From positions 1 to 64,000 of the forward strand of contig JBAMJV010005473.1 of NCBI GenBank assembly GCA_037951105.1: a stretch of 64,000 nt of DNA, given 5' to 3'. The number at the start of each line of letters is the position of its first letter. Position 1 is the first letter of the stretch. The stretch comes from Echinarachnius parma. Lineage: Eukaryota > Echinodermata > Echinoidea > Clypeasteroida > Echinarachniidae. The position numbers were made by a program, and so were the translations under genes. The notes below the pieces were generated by a model. That model made no database searches, was not told the DNA's origin, and saw only the letters and a program-made list of their open reading frames with translations. This document shows positions 58,501 to 61,970 of the stretch, one piece after another.

Positions 58501-61039
58501 TAGAGATATGACATTGACAAATCATTGCCATCATTACAAATTTACTTTCCATGGCCATATAATGGAATTCAGATGCATACAGTTATGTAATGCTCGATTA
58601 AGCTAAACATATACTTTTGAACTGCTGTTGCCTTTATTGTAGAAATATTTGAAAGTGATGGGTGTAAATATTTCATAGTTAATCTTTTTAATATTATTAA
58701 CACCATATAACCTCATAACAAGCACCTGGTGCCTATTGAATTTACCTTGTAAAGATGTCTTGTATCAGGACTCAAATAATAGAATACATAGAATCTGGAA
58801 CTGAATTTACTCACTGAAGGTAACTTGTTATATCAGAGCTCATTATAGAGAGGTTCCACTGTTGTTAGTATTTATTTGTTGTAATATATGCATGGACATT
58901 CATATCGTTCAATATTTCAATATTAATACATGTACATAGCTGCCAACTGTTACGAAAAATTTGTAATTGTTACGAATTTCCCACCCTCTTTACAAAATTA
59001 CGAATACTCCTATAATTTTTTTTTTTCGTTTTTTTTTTCGTTTTCACGTTTTTAAACGTATAGAGACAACGTTCAAACGTAAATCTGACCAAATCATACC
59101 TAGTAATTGTGCAAAAATGATGAAAAATAGGGCCATGGATGCCGGCCGCAATGGACTCCGGCCGCAATGGACTCCGCGCTTCACGCTCCAGAGCCCTAAA
59201 GCGAGCCCTGGACCCCGGCTAAAGGGACTTCGCGCTCGTGATGTGTGCTTCGCGCACATGATATTCAGTTTTGCTTAAATGTTACTAATTTAAAATTCCA
59301 AATGTTGGCAGCTATGCATGTATAGTTGGTGTCCATTAACCATAATTGAATTCCCTGTCTGTTTGATCTCTCCCCTCCTGTCCTTTGCAGACGTACTACG
59401 ATCCCATGATGCCTTTCCCACCCAGCTACCCCCCTCCTGGTCCCCCTCTCTCCTCCCACCGCCTGGGGGACTACCCCCCACCGCCCCTCACATCAAACGC
59501 CTCCAGACGGGAGAAGGAGCACCATCACCGTGAGCGGGACCGTGAGCGTGACGGGGAGCGCTCAGACAGGCGTGTGCGTCGTCGGGAGCACAGCAGCCGA
59601 GACCGTTCGCGACGGGAACATGGCAAGGATCGAGAGCGCCGTTCGGTACGTCAACTTCATTTTTGCCATGATTCATCCATTTAAAATCTTAAGTTTGTAC
59701 AAGATATGATGGTGGACTGTTGGTATTCAGAAAATAAACCTTTTCTATACAGGACATAAACTCTTGTTATACTACAGGGTTGACTTAATTTGTCTTAATT
59801 CAACCATTTAAGTCGTCAAGGATGTTTGGAAAATAGTGGACTGTTGGTATTCAGAAAATAAACCTTTTCTGTAGAGTACATTAAATCTTTTTATACACTG
59901 CCAAAGTTAAATTTTCCAATTGAATTATATTTTGCATTTTGTTTATAATCCTAATTAAATTGATGAATATTACATTTATATATATAATACATGATTATGA
60001 GCTATTGATCACTAGGGTCCAGTGTTTTTATGACAATGCAAATACACAGTTGTATAATGCAAATCATTGATGATCCTTCTCTTAAAAGCGTGTAAAGACA
60101 GATCATCATGATGATATATATGATGATTCATTGTGTATGAGAATGCATACGTTTTGTTTTCACATTTTGGAACATGAATGATGAATATGAACTTGAGCTT
60201 ATACTTACAGGTTTCTATCAATTGATTTTGCCAAAGAACAAATGACTGATTTAATGCAAAACCAGATAAAACCATGCTTACCAATTTAAAGTGATTGCAT
60301 TTGGACCTGCTGAAAACAATGGAAATAATGAAAAATGTGTGGTAATTTTAGTCTTATATTTTCAGCAATATACCTTGATATGCAATGAGTAAGGTATGAT
60401 TTAACCCATTCAGTGGGGTGTTTCACAAAGATCCTAAGTTGATCTTAGCACTAAGACTAAGACTAAGATGGTCTTAAATATTATGGAAAGCCATTAGTGT
60501 CTTGAAACATTTTTGTAAAAGTTATGTTGAAATGCATAAAATATTGATTCAAATCATATATATTTTCTAATTATCAAAGAGAATTCATGAATTTTATGTG
60601 AAGATTATGAATCTCTTTGATAATTAGATAATATGTATGATTTGAATCAACATTTTATGCATTTCAACATAACTTTTATAAAAACTGTTTCAAGACACTA
60701 ATGGCTTTCCTTAATATTTAAGACCATCTTAGTGCTAAGATCAACTTAGGATATTTGTGAAACACCCCCCAGGACAGGTCCAGTAAATACTCTGGCTAGG
60801 GTTTTGGAGAATACATGAAATTGCAAATCCAAGCAATCCTCAACCGGGTTAAAGACAAAATATTTGCTGTACCTTTATCTTTTAAAAACCCAAAATGGCA
60901 TTGGTCCTTTTTTGCAATATTTCTTGTCTGTTTCCTCCCCCTGCAGGCCTACGACCGCTCCCATGCAGACGAGTGTGATGATTTCTTGCGACGCACGACG
61001 AAGACCAGCTATGGATCTAGGCACACCAGCCGACGATAG
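11046..61039 (+). CDS. YTHDC1: YTHDC1, nuclear m6A reader (whole gene, 18 coding exons)
   Basis: Joined exons (11046-11076, 12905-13003, 13364-14034, 15110-15152, 16741-17109, 17948-18037, 23912-23962, 26965-27062, 45847-45955, 47027-47144, 48336-48420, 49168-49316, 52222-52328, 53703-53789, 55447-55526, 58309-58380, 59391-59645, 60947-61039) total 2607 nt, or 868 residues. All introns are GT-AG and all phases match. The family binds N6-methyladenosine in nuclear RNA and acts in splicing, export and chromatin silencing (established knowledge). The YTH domain is about residues 457-618. KSNNHEN (471-477), W487, S488, W538 and L549 line up with human K361-N367, W377, S378, W428 and L439 at a constant +110 offset. 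The N-terminus is acidic and low complexity. The C-terminus is Arg/Pro-rich and ends with a DDFLRRT motif as in vertebrates, but the RE/RD-rich block lies before that motif rather than after it. An in-frame stop at 11016 supports the start. Intron 8 contains another gene. Confidence 0.95.
11077..12904 (+). other. YTHDC1 intron 1
   Basis: The intron runs from GTGAGT to a pyrimidine-rich CTGCAG acceptor. No gene or clear transposon was seen. The segment around 12530-12780 is more GC-rich than its surroundings but has no long open frame. Confidence 0.7.
12905..13003 (+). CDS. YTHDC1: YTHDC1 exon 2
   Basis: It encodes [20 protein letters not shown], which matches the conserved N-terminal GELNVLDDIL-type motif of YTHDC1. 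Both ends are phase 1, with a CTGCAG acceptor and a GTAAGA donor. Confidence 0.9.
13364..14034 (+). CDS. YTHDC1: YTHDC1 exon 3, Lys/Ala/Thr-rich region
   Basis: This is the largest coding exon (671 nt, residues about 44-267). It is low complexity: a Thr/Ser/Ala-rich middle is flanked by basic stretches such as [11 protein letters not shown] and [13 protein letters not shown], resembling a histone H1 tail in composition. Vertebrate YTHDC1 has a basic, Ser-rich region here but not this Ala/Thr expansion. It enters in phase 1 and ends in phase 0 at GTATAC. It is probably intrinsically disordered. Confidence 0.85.
14635..14989. mobile_element. TTAA-flanked MITE in YTHDC1 intron 3 (Kolobok-like, family C)
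   Basis: The ends are TTAAAGGGTACCACC and GGTGGTCCCCTTTAA, with related copies at 2101, 18738, 44172 and 62991. TTAA flanks plus AGG termini fit the Kolobok superfamily rule (TTAA duplication, 5'-RRG). No transposase is encoded. Confidence 0.7.
15110..15152 (+). CDS. YTHDC1: YTHDC1 exon 4 (43-nt small exon)
   Basis: It encodes [14 protein letters not shown] between a CCCATAG acceptor and a GTAAGA donor. It enters in phase 0 and leaves in phase 1, which is exactly what exons 3 and 5 require. It is acidic and short, and identified by phase bridging, so somewhat less certain than the YTH exons. Confidence 0.75.
15190..15885. repeat. Truncated repeat copies in YTHDC1 intron 4
   Basis: 15190-15500 resembles parts of 31395-31700 and 51825-51900 (a GCCCGGTCAGGC-type segment). 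15580-15881 is an end-truncated copy of the TTAA MITE family found at 6635, 7252, 9895 and 55629. It shares the GATGATCTCTCTATTTAATC stretch but lacks the terminal CCCTTTAA. Confidence 0.6.
15927..16610. mobile_element. Non-autonomous hAT-like foldback element
   Basis: The termini are TAGTGCTGTAAC and GTTACAGCACTA. The flanking 8-bp duplications are ATTCGAAC (15919-15926) and ATTAGAAC (16611-16618), which differ at one base. The interior is a near-perfect inverted repeat of roughly 330 bp per arm with poly-A and poly-T at its edges. An 8-bp duplication is the hAT hallmark. It lies in YTHDC1 intron 4 and has no transposase. Confidence 0.8.
16741..17109 (+). CDS. YTHDC1: YTHDC1 exon 5, acidic Glu/Gln-rich region
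   Basis: Residues about 282-404 form a Glu/Asp/Gln-rich stretch with long poly-Glu, ending in [17 protein letters not shown]. This corresponds to the Glu-rich block followed by DTRSEASDSGSES in vertebrate YTHDC1. Phase is 1 at both ends. Without splicing the frame continues only to 17171. Confidence 0.9.
17158..17295 (+). repeat. Partial family-B TTAA element
   Basis: It begins TTAAAGAGATCTAGTATCAT, a diverged left end of the family intact at 17526-17910. It fades out after about 140 bp. It lies just inside YTHDC1 intron 5. Confidence 0.5.
17526..17910. mobile_element. TTAA-flanked MITE, family B
   Basis: The termini are TTAAAGGGATCTAGTAACAT and the complementary GTTACTAGATCCCTTTAA. Related copies lie at 5635, 25713, 49797 and 56695. 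It is Kolobok-like by TTAA and AGG ends, with no coding capacity, in YTHDC1 intron 5. Confidence 0.75.
17948..18037 (+). CDS. YTHDC1: YTHDC1 exon 6
   Basis: It encodes a basic stretch, then [15 protein letters not shown], matching the conserved GISPIVFDRSGSS region just upstream of the YTH domain. Phase is 1 at both ends, with a GTGCAG acceptor and a GTGAGC donor. Confidence 0.92.
18738..19202 (-). mobile_element. Family-C TTAA MITE carrying a nested hAT-like MITE
   Basis: The right end GGTGGTCCCCTTTAA and the interior match the family-C element at 2101-2496 in reverse. The left end is eroded. It is interrupted at 18961-19124 by a separate element. Confidence 0.65.
18961..19124. mobile_element. 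Short hAT-like MITE nested in family-C element
   Basis: This 164-bp element runs from CAAGGCTGAGTTGG to CATGACTCGGCCTTA-type ends (here AATGACTCGGCCTTA). Perfect 8-bp duplications AACACAAC lie at 18953-18960 and 19125-19132. It is the same family as the 1.2-kb element at 24326-25522. Confidence 0.8.
19282..23872. mobile_element. Roughly 4.6-kb element with 30-bp inverted ends in YTHDC1 intron 6
   Basis: The left end at 19282-19311 and the right end at 23843-23872 are inverted repeats matching at about 28 of 30 positions (core GGTTTTTTTAAAGGTGCC against GGCATCTTTAAAAAAACC). The flanks share TA. The interior is AT-rich, has no long ORF, and holds eight copies of the 16-mer TGTAACGTCCGAAACA or its complement, mostly paired with GTTAAC. 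A GCCTCCGCC-type repeat of about 1.1 kb (19536-20640) is inserted in its left part. The superfamily is not recognised. Confidence 0.55.
19536..20640 (+). repeat. Dispersed GCCTCCGCC repeat with internal tandem units
   Basis: It begins ATGCCTCCGCCAACG and ends near GCGGAGGCATAATTTTCG, with a TCCG/TACG microsatellite at 19583-19650. Inside are about four to five tandem units of about 150 bp, each with a 'TCTCAAGAACCGG' segment and an AGGTCAAAGGTCAAGGTCA-type cluster. A partial relative occurs at 30385-30640. Confidence 0.75.
23912..23962 (+). CDS. YTHDC1: YTHDC1 exon 7 (51 nt)
   Basis: It encodes [16 protein letters not shown], matching the GSEKKHEKLSSSVRAV segment immediately before the YTH domain. 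The acceptor is CGTTGCAG and the donor is GTACAG. Phase is 1 at both ends. Confidence 0.88.
24326..25522. mobile_element. 1.2-kb non-autonomous hAT-like element
   Basis: It runs from TAAGGCTGAGTCGGTTCGG to CATGACTCGGCCTTA, with perfect 8-bp duplications GTGTTTAG at 24318-24325 and 25523-25530. Internal arms are partly inverted (around 24600-24800 against 24970-25130). No transposase frame was seen. It lies in YTHDC1 intron 7. Confidence 0.82.
25713..26070. mobile_element. Family-B TTAA MITE, right end eroded
   Basis: It starts TTAAAGGGATCTATTAAC and its interior matches family B in reverse orientation. The right end decays into a C-rich stretch at about 26070. Confidence 0.6.
26070..26857. 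repeat. Degraded G/C-tract element with terminal TTAGGGTTAA
   Basis: It contains CCCCCCC near 26075, a GGGGGGGCC block near 26780 and a 16-base C-run near 26798. It ends ATTAGGGTTAA. Its layout resembles the piggyBac-like elements at 39549-40975 and 57052-57818, but the left end is lost. Confidence 0.45.
26965..27062 (+). CDS. YTHDC1: YTHDC1 exon 8, start of YTH domain
   Basis: It encodes [20 protein letters not shown] and continues to KTK, ending in phase 0. This is the first strand and helix of the YTH domain, with the RNA-contacting KSNNHEN. The acceptor is a tandem TAGTAG, so the exon may start at 26965 or 26968 (with or without one Val). The donor GTATGC is immediately followed by the minisatellite. 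Confidence 0.95.
27066..28010. repeat. 33-bp minisatellite at the start of YTHDC1 intron 8
   Basis: About 28 units of roughly 33 bp have a consensus core of CACATGGTTACCCCTT plus CCTGGGTGCCCCTTCT, C-rich on the plus strand. Units vary at the left and are more uniform at 27680-27970. Because 33 is a multiple of three, all frames look open as 11-residue repeats. These are not genes. The array resumes at 28488-28640 after an insertion. Confidence 0.92.
28143..28213 (-). tRNA. tRNA-like segment, probably a pseudo-tRNA
   Basis: Read on the minus strand there is an A-box-like TGGCGCAATCGG, an anticodon-arm region AGTCTGATAATTTAAAG resembling elongator tRNA-Met (CTCATAA changed to CTGATAA), and a perfect T-arm CCGGG-TTCGAAA-CCCGG. 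The acceptor stem does not pair and the D and anticodon stems are weak. It is therefore more likely a pseudogene or promoter module than a functional tRNA. Confidence 0.45.
28256..28350 (+). repeat. Short tandem repeat GTGGCTATAGGTCAGATTT
   Basis: Four units of about 20 bp follow a telomere-like CCCTAACCTAACCCTAA stretch. It lies inside the 477-bp element. Confidence 0.7.
28488..28640. repeat. Continuation of the 33-bp minisatellite
   Basis: About four to five further units follow the inserted element. They share the CACATGGTTACCCCTTTCC core and decay after 28620. Confidence 0.85.
30702..31256 (+). repeat. TCGAGCCCACC dispersed repeat with nested MITE
   Basis: It starts TCGAGCCCACCGTAGGTGG and ends GGCTATCGCCTTGTT. 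Internal units contain GGGTCAAAGGTCA. A MITE (30731-30955) with ends AAAGCCCTCTGCAGACA and TGTCTGCAGAGGGCTTT is inserted after GAGACT. Other copies are at 35546-36232 and 52861-53247. Confidence 0.8.
32328..32582. mobile_element. MITE with CCTGCACTTGTCGG inverted ends
   Basis: Inverted ends carry GCAAAACCCTGCACTTGTCG and its complement. The same family is nested in the foldback at 43646-43890. It is about 255 bp, with no coding. Confidence 0.75.
32949..33115. mobile_element. Palindromic MITE
   Basis: The ends GTGAACCTAGGGATCAGACC and GGCCTGATCCCTAGGTTCAC are inverted repeats. The arms continue through TTCATGAAACCCCGCTAGCTT. It is 167 bp. Confidence 0.75.
33314..33516. mobile_element. MITE with TAGCGTGCTTACGATC ends
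   Basis: The inverted ends are TAGCGTGCTTACGATC and GATCGTAAGCACGCTA, with several GGACCGT/ACGGTC repeats inside. It is 203 bp and lies in intron 8. Confidence 0.7.
34280..35254 (+). CDS. BEN gene coding exon 1
   Basis: The acceptor at 34277-34279 follows a strong pyrimidine tract. The first Met is at 34316 (ACA before ATG, so A at -3). The 12 codons before it ([12 protein letters not shown]) are open in frame. The exon ends in phase 0 at GTAAGT. The content is basic and Ser-rich, then acidic (residues 90-125), with no domain recognised. Confidence 0.8.
34280..41783 (+). CDS. BEN domain protein gene nested in YTHDC1 intron 8
   Basis: Exons 34280-35254, 36440-38672, 39252-39446 and 41659-41783 join in matching phases. 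From ATG 34316 they give 3492 nt, or 1163 residues. The C-terminal segment (about residues 1076-1160) carries BEN-domain features: [15 protein letters not shown], then an [17 protein letters not shown] helix, then [22 protein letters not shown] domains bind DNA or chromatin proteins and act mostly as transcriptional repressors (established knowledge). A predicted coiled coil ([20 protein letters not shown]) sits at the exon 1/2 junction, as in several BEND proteins. Residues about 395-510 hold 20-residue LPKNRV repeats. The rest looks disordered. The gene is on the same strand as its host and ends in its own stop. The specific orthologue is not recognised. Confidence 0.85.
35546..36232 (+). 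repeat. TCGAGCCACC dispersed repeat with tandem DR1-like motifs
   Basis: It begins TCGAGCCACCGTAGGTGG and ends GGCTATCGCCTTGTTT. Four tandem units of about 150 bp each carry GGGTCAAAGGTCA and AGGTCAAAGGTCA. It sits in the BEN gene intron between coding exons 1 and 2. Confidence 0.82.
36440..38672 (+). CDS. BEN gene coding exon 2 (2.2 kb)
   Basis: The acceptor is TTTCCCAG and the donor after GCTGACA is GTAAGT. It enters in phase 0 and leaves in phase 1. It starts [20 protein letters not shown], a coiled-coil-like heptad pattern. A 60-bp coding repeat follows at 36683-37030, then a Ser/Asn/Gln-rich region without a recognised domain. Confidence 0.88.
36683..37030 (+). repeat. In-frame 60-bp coding repeat (LPKNRV units)
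   Basis: Six units of about 20 residues start LPKNRV, LPKNRV, FPKNRV, LPSNKS, LPKNRV and LPKNSV. Spacing is 20 residues except one step of 24. It lies within BEN gene exon 2. Confidence 0.9.
38963..39204. mobile_element. MITE in BEN gene intron
   Basis: The inverted ends are GGCCGGTATTCAATTCC and GAATTGAATACCAGCC, with subterminal inverted TTAAG-rich segments. It is 242 bp. Confidence 0.6.
39252..39446 (+). CDS. BEN gene coding exon 3, BEN domain first half
   Basis: It encodes [17 protein letters not shown], then [15 protein letters not shown], and on to [10 protein letters not shown]. Phase is 1 at both ends. This is the best-conserved part of the BEN fold (first helices). Confidence 0.88.
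39549..40975. mobile_element. piggyBac-like foldback element with G-runs
   Basis: It is bounded by TTAACCCTAAAAAGGCCGGG and CCGGCCTTTTTAGGGTTAA, that is TTAA plus CCCT termini, as in piggyBac-type elements. Two G-runs of about 20 bases lie near the ends. Large internal arms (about 39945-40330 against 40380-40610) are inverted repeats. It has no transposase and lies in the last BEN gene intron. Confidence 0.65.
41659..41783 (+). CDS. BEN gene terminal coding exon
   Basis: It encodes [16 protein letters not shown], then [20 protein letters not shown], then YNVI and TAG. The acceptor TTTTGCAG is in phase 1. It completes the BEN domain, with the stop four residues after the final helix. Confidence 0.88.
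41784..43110 (+). other. Putative 3' UTR and poly(A) region of the BEN gene
   Basis: There is no coding. AATAAA at 43076-43081 is followed by GT-rich sequence, a plausible cleavage site. A tRNA-free MITE-like segment at 42135-42325 (ends like AACCGCATAATAACGAG and GAGGTTCCACCGTAT) lies inside. Related segments are at 58702-58865 and 62669-62860. Their pogo/Tigger-like appearance is tentative. Confidence 0.45.
43234..43939. mobile_element. Foldback element with nested MITE
   Basis: The arms 43234-43443 and 43488-43939 are inverted repeats (for example CCATATGAAACGTCATCTGA against AGATGACATTTCATATGG). The right arm is interrupted at 43646-43890 by the CCTGCACTTGTCGG MITE, flanked by ATAT. It lies in YTHDC1 intron 8. 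Confidence 0.75.
44172..44899. mobile_element. Family-C TTAA element, 728 bp
   Basis: It is bounded by TTAAAGGGTACCACCAGAC and GGCGGTACCCTTTAA. It is longer than the other family-C copies and contains no ORF of note. Confidence 0.7.
45847..45955 (+). CDS. YTHDC1: YTHDC1 exon 9, YTH domain
   Basis: It encodes [20 protein letters not shown] and on to [11 protein letters not shown]487 is the first m6A-cage tryptophan (human W377) and S488 its neighbour. It enters in phase 0 and leaves in phase 1 at GTAGGT. Confidence 0.97.
46461..46555 (+). pseudogene. Degenerate copy A of YTHDC1 exon 10
   Basis: After a TGTTTCAG acceptor the DNA aligns with exon 10 through the GGGCAACCCGTCGGC and AGTGCCATGAATAGTTCC regions. 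A net 2-base loss shifts the frame and gives an early TGA. It is non-coding as it stands. Confidence 0.75.
46631..46743 (+). pseudogene. Degenerate copy B of YTHDC1 exon 10
   Basis: After a TAGTGCAG acceptor it opens in phase 1 as [20 protein letters not shown] and stays in frame to TAA 46741. The tryptophan of the m6A cage (DWV in exon 10) is replaced (RRI), and the LGGVFKVDW half is absent. If spliced in, it would terminate the protein. Confidence 0.78.
46848..47005 (+). pseudogene. Degenerate copy C of YTHDC1 exon 10
   Basis: After a TGTTTCAG acceptor it opens in phase 1 as [18 protein letters not shown], keeping the cage tryptophan but lacking the GFARMRG start and the LGGVFK half. The frame runs open to TGA 47003. 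No strong donor was seen. Confidence 0.75.
47027..47144 (+). CDS. YTHDC1: YTHDC1 exon 10, YTH domain
   Basis: It encodes [20 protein letters not shown] and on to [13 protein letters not shown]. It contains W538 and L549, the other two cage positions (human W428 and L439). It enters in phase 1 and leaves in phase 2 at GTAAAA. Confidence 0.97.
47195..47395 (+). mobile_element. 5'-truncated SINE with (ATT)n tail
   Basis: It matches the body of the SINE at 7897-8190: GCTCCCCTGGGAGTTGAG, GTACCTGATGACCA, GCGCTCTATAAATGCT, then an ATT repeat tail. The tRNA-like head is missing. Confidence 0.75.
47766..47842 (+). repeat. tRNA-like relic
   Basis: TAGCTCAGTAGGGGTGAGC matches a tRNA A box and D-arm. 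A degenerate B box (AAGTTGGAATTCC) follows about 60 bases later. It is probably a SINE head or a pseudo-tRNA, in YTHDC1 intron 10. Confidence 0.4.
47940..48285 (-). pseudogene. Fragment of a Penelope-like retroelement (GIY-YIG region)
   Basis: Two overlapping minus-strand frames together give a GIY-YIG-type C-terminal pattern: [13 protein letters not shown] in one frame, then [26 protein letters not shown] and PSLN in another. Such regions follow reverse transcriptase in Penelope-like elements. It is frameshifted and lacks reverse transcriptase. It sits antisense in YTHDC1 intron 10. Confidence 0.6.
48336..48420 (+). CDS. YTHDC1: YTHDC1 exon 11, YTH domain
   Basis: It encodes [20 protein letters not shown] and VKIGRDGQ, matching [21 protein letters not shown]. 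It enters in phase 2 and leaves in phase 0. Confidence 0.97.
49168..49316 (+). CDS. YTHDC1: YTHDC1 exon 12, end of YTH domain
   Basis: It encodes [20 protein letters not shown] and an Arg-rich helix, closing the YTH fold near residue 618. It leaves in phase 2. Reading past the GTAAGA donor gives an immediate TAA. Confidence 0.95.
49797..50168. mobile_element. Family-B TTAA MITE, left end eroded
   Basis: The right end GGTTACTAGATCCCTTTAA is intact. The left end (AAAGTGATCTAGTAACG) has lost TTAAAGGG. It lies in YTHDC1 intron 12. Confidence 0.65.
50810..50965 (+). repeat. Tandem duplication of about 75 bp in intron 12
   Basis: Two copies share TACAGTGTAGCTGC, CCATGGACTGGCAT and AAGTGATGGATCGCGTTGGT. 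The rest of intron 12 (49317-52221) shows no exon. Confidence 0.75.
52222..52328 (+). CDS. YTHDC1: YTHDC1 exon 13, Arg-rich
   Basis: It encodes [20 protein letters not shown] and on to [10 protein letters not shown]. It enters in phase 2 and leaves in phase 1. It corresponds to the Arg-rich region after the YTH domain. Confidence 0.88.
52861..53247 (+). repeat. TCGAGCCCACC dispersed repeat, third copy
   Basis: It starts TCGAGCCCACCGAGGTGGAG and has two internal units with GGGTCAAAGGTCA motifs. Long G-runs flank it (52783-52813 and near 53285). It lies in YTHDC1 intron 13. Confidence 0.8.
53703..53789 (+). CDS. YTHDC1: YTHDC1 exon 14
   Basis: It encodes [20 protein letters not shown] and PPGRN. 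Phase is 1 at both ends, with a TTTGCAG acceptor and a GTATGG donor. The His/Asn and RG-rich content suggests RNA association. Confidence 0.85.
54232..54678. mobile_element. Near-palindromic TTAA foldback MITE
   Basis: It is bounded by TTAAAGGGGAAGGAAC and TTAATTCCCCTTTAA, with arms of about 200 bp (for example TATTTCCTCATGAATATTCC inverted on the right). It is Kolobok-like by its ends and lies in YTHDC1 intron 14. Confidence 0.78.
55447..55526 (+). CDS. YTHDC1: YTHDC1 exon 15, Pro-rich
   Basis: It encodes [20 protein letters not shown] and LLLGP. It enters in phase 1 and leaves in phase 0 at GTAAGT. Confidence 0.87.
55629..57818. mobile_element. Three abutting TTAA elements sharing their TTAA sites
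   Basis: 55629-56698 is a family-A element enlarged by internal sequence. 56695-57055 is a family-B MITE that starts in the same TTAA. 57052-57818 is a piggyBac-like element (TTAACCCTAACCAGGCCGGG to CCCGGCCTGGTTAGGGTTAA) with a G-run, again sharing TTAA. All are non-coding and lie in YTHDC1 intron 15. Confidence 0.75.
58309..58380 (+). CDS. YTHDC1: YTHDC1 exon 16 (72 nt)
   Basis: It encodes [20 protein letters not shown] and YPSQ. Phase is 0 at both ends. It matches the NDYVREFHNMGPPP-type stretch of the vertebrate protein. Confidence 0.87.
58938..59311. mobile_element. MITE with AGCTGCCAAC ends
   Basis: The ends AGCTGCCAACTGTTAC and ATGTTGGCAGCT are inverted repeats. It contains a GC-rich inner part (CTTCGCGC). 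It lies in YTHDC1 intron 16. Confidence 0.55.
59391..59645 (+). CDS. YTHDC1: YTHDC1 exon 17, Pro-rich then RE/RD-rich
   Basis: It encodes 85 residues: a Pro/Tyr-rich half like the MPPYPGMEQPP region, then [18 protein letters not shown] and further Arg/Asp/Glu mix. Phase is 0 at both ends. In vertebrates the RE/RD tract follows DDFLRRT. Here it precedes it. Confidence 0.92.
59705..59875 (+). repeat. Direct duplication of about 45 bp
   Basis: GTGGACTGTTGGTATTCAGA and AAATAAACCTTTTCT occur twice, about 123 bases apart, in YTHDC1 intron 17. Confidence 0.8.
60414..60770. mobile_element. Palindromic MITE with GGGTGTTTCACAAAGATC ends
   Basis: Near-perfect arms of about 170 bp start GGGGTGTTTCACAAAGATCC. 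A related element lies at 61679-61970. Confidence 0.8.
60947..61039 (+). CDS. YTHDC1: YTHDC1 exon 18 (stop codon)
   Basis: It encodes [20 protein letters not shown] and on to HTSRR, then TAG. It contains the conserved DDFLRRT near the C-terminus. The protein ends shortly after, without the long RE/RD tail seen in vertebrates. Confidence 0.95.
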   Translation, partial: AYDRSHADECDDFLRRTTKTSYGSRHTSRR

Positions 61040-61678
61040 ATGGAGCTAACAAGGCTTAGAAACACTTGTGAATATTAGTTTACTTTTTTACGCTGGCTAG
61101 GCATTTGTTGATGGATTTTATGCAACGTAAACATAAATTTTAAAAAGAAATATTAGTAAATTGAGACACCTTCGTTGTTTGTTTTTGCTGGGCATGTTCT
61201 ATAAGAGACTCGAACATGCAATGTGCAAATTAAAAAGAGAAGGACATTTGTTTTTAAACAAGAATCAACACAAACTAGTTCTTTTCCGTTAAAACCATTT
61301 ATACATTTCACGACTTATTTTGACAGTATTACGTTGAGTTGAGAATGAGGTTGTATACATGTATCGCCTTTCAACTAAATTTTATGTCTGCCCGACAGAT
61401 TGGGATAGTTATTTCAATTTTGTGTGTTCTTTGTCAGAAAGTTAAGTTCATGTGTAATATTTTCGTCGTATGTATAGACCCACTGAACCAGAGAATGATG
61501 ATCTCAGTCATATAACCAGTCATTGCTTACTGTATATTTGTTGGGGTGATACAGAAACCTGTTGAGATTACATGTGTTTGTAATCTTCTATCAGAGAATG
61601 ATGATCTCAGTCATATAAACAGTCATTGCTTACTGTATATTTGTTGGGGTGATACAGAAACCTGTTGATTAAAGGACT
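61040..61678 (+). other. YTHDC1 3' UTR (extent uncertain)
   Basis: There is no coding. A weak signal ATTAAA occurs at 61229. AATAAA at 61783 lies inside a MITE. Two copies of an about 80-bp segment (CAGAGAATGATGATCTCAGT start) recur 103 bases apart at 61489 and 61592. Confidence 0.5.
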
Positions 61679-61970
61679 GGGGGTGTTTCACAAAGATCTC
61701 AAGTTGGACTTAAAAATTATGGAAAGCCATTAGTTTCTTTTTAAAATTGTTAAACAAGTTCTTTAAACAGGCCTACAATTTTAATAAAACTCATCACAAT
61801 TTTCTTTTATCAAAGAGTCTTCGGGTTATAGATGTAAAATGTTGTTGAAAGTTACAAATATTCACAATTGGGCTCTTGACTGTCTTATTCCGAAGCTACA
61901 AATGGCTTTCCATAATTGTTAATATCAACTTAGTGTTCAGTCCAACTTTGGATCTTTGTGAACACCCCCC
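61679..61970. mobile_element. Palindromic MITE, second copy
   Basis: The ends GGGTGTTTCACAAAGATCTC and GGATCTTTGTGAACACCCCC match the element at 60414-60770. The arms are more diverged. Confidence 0.7.
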
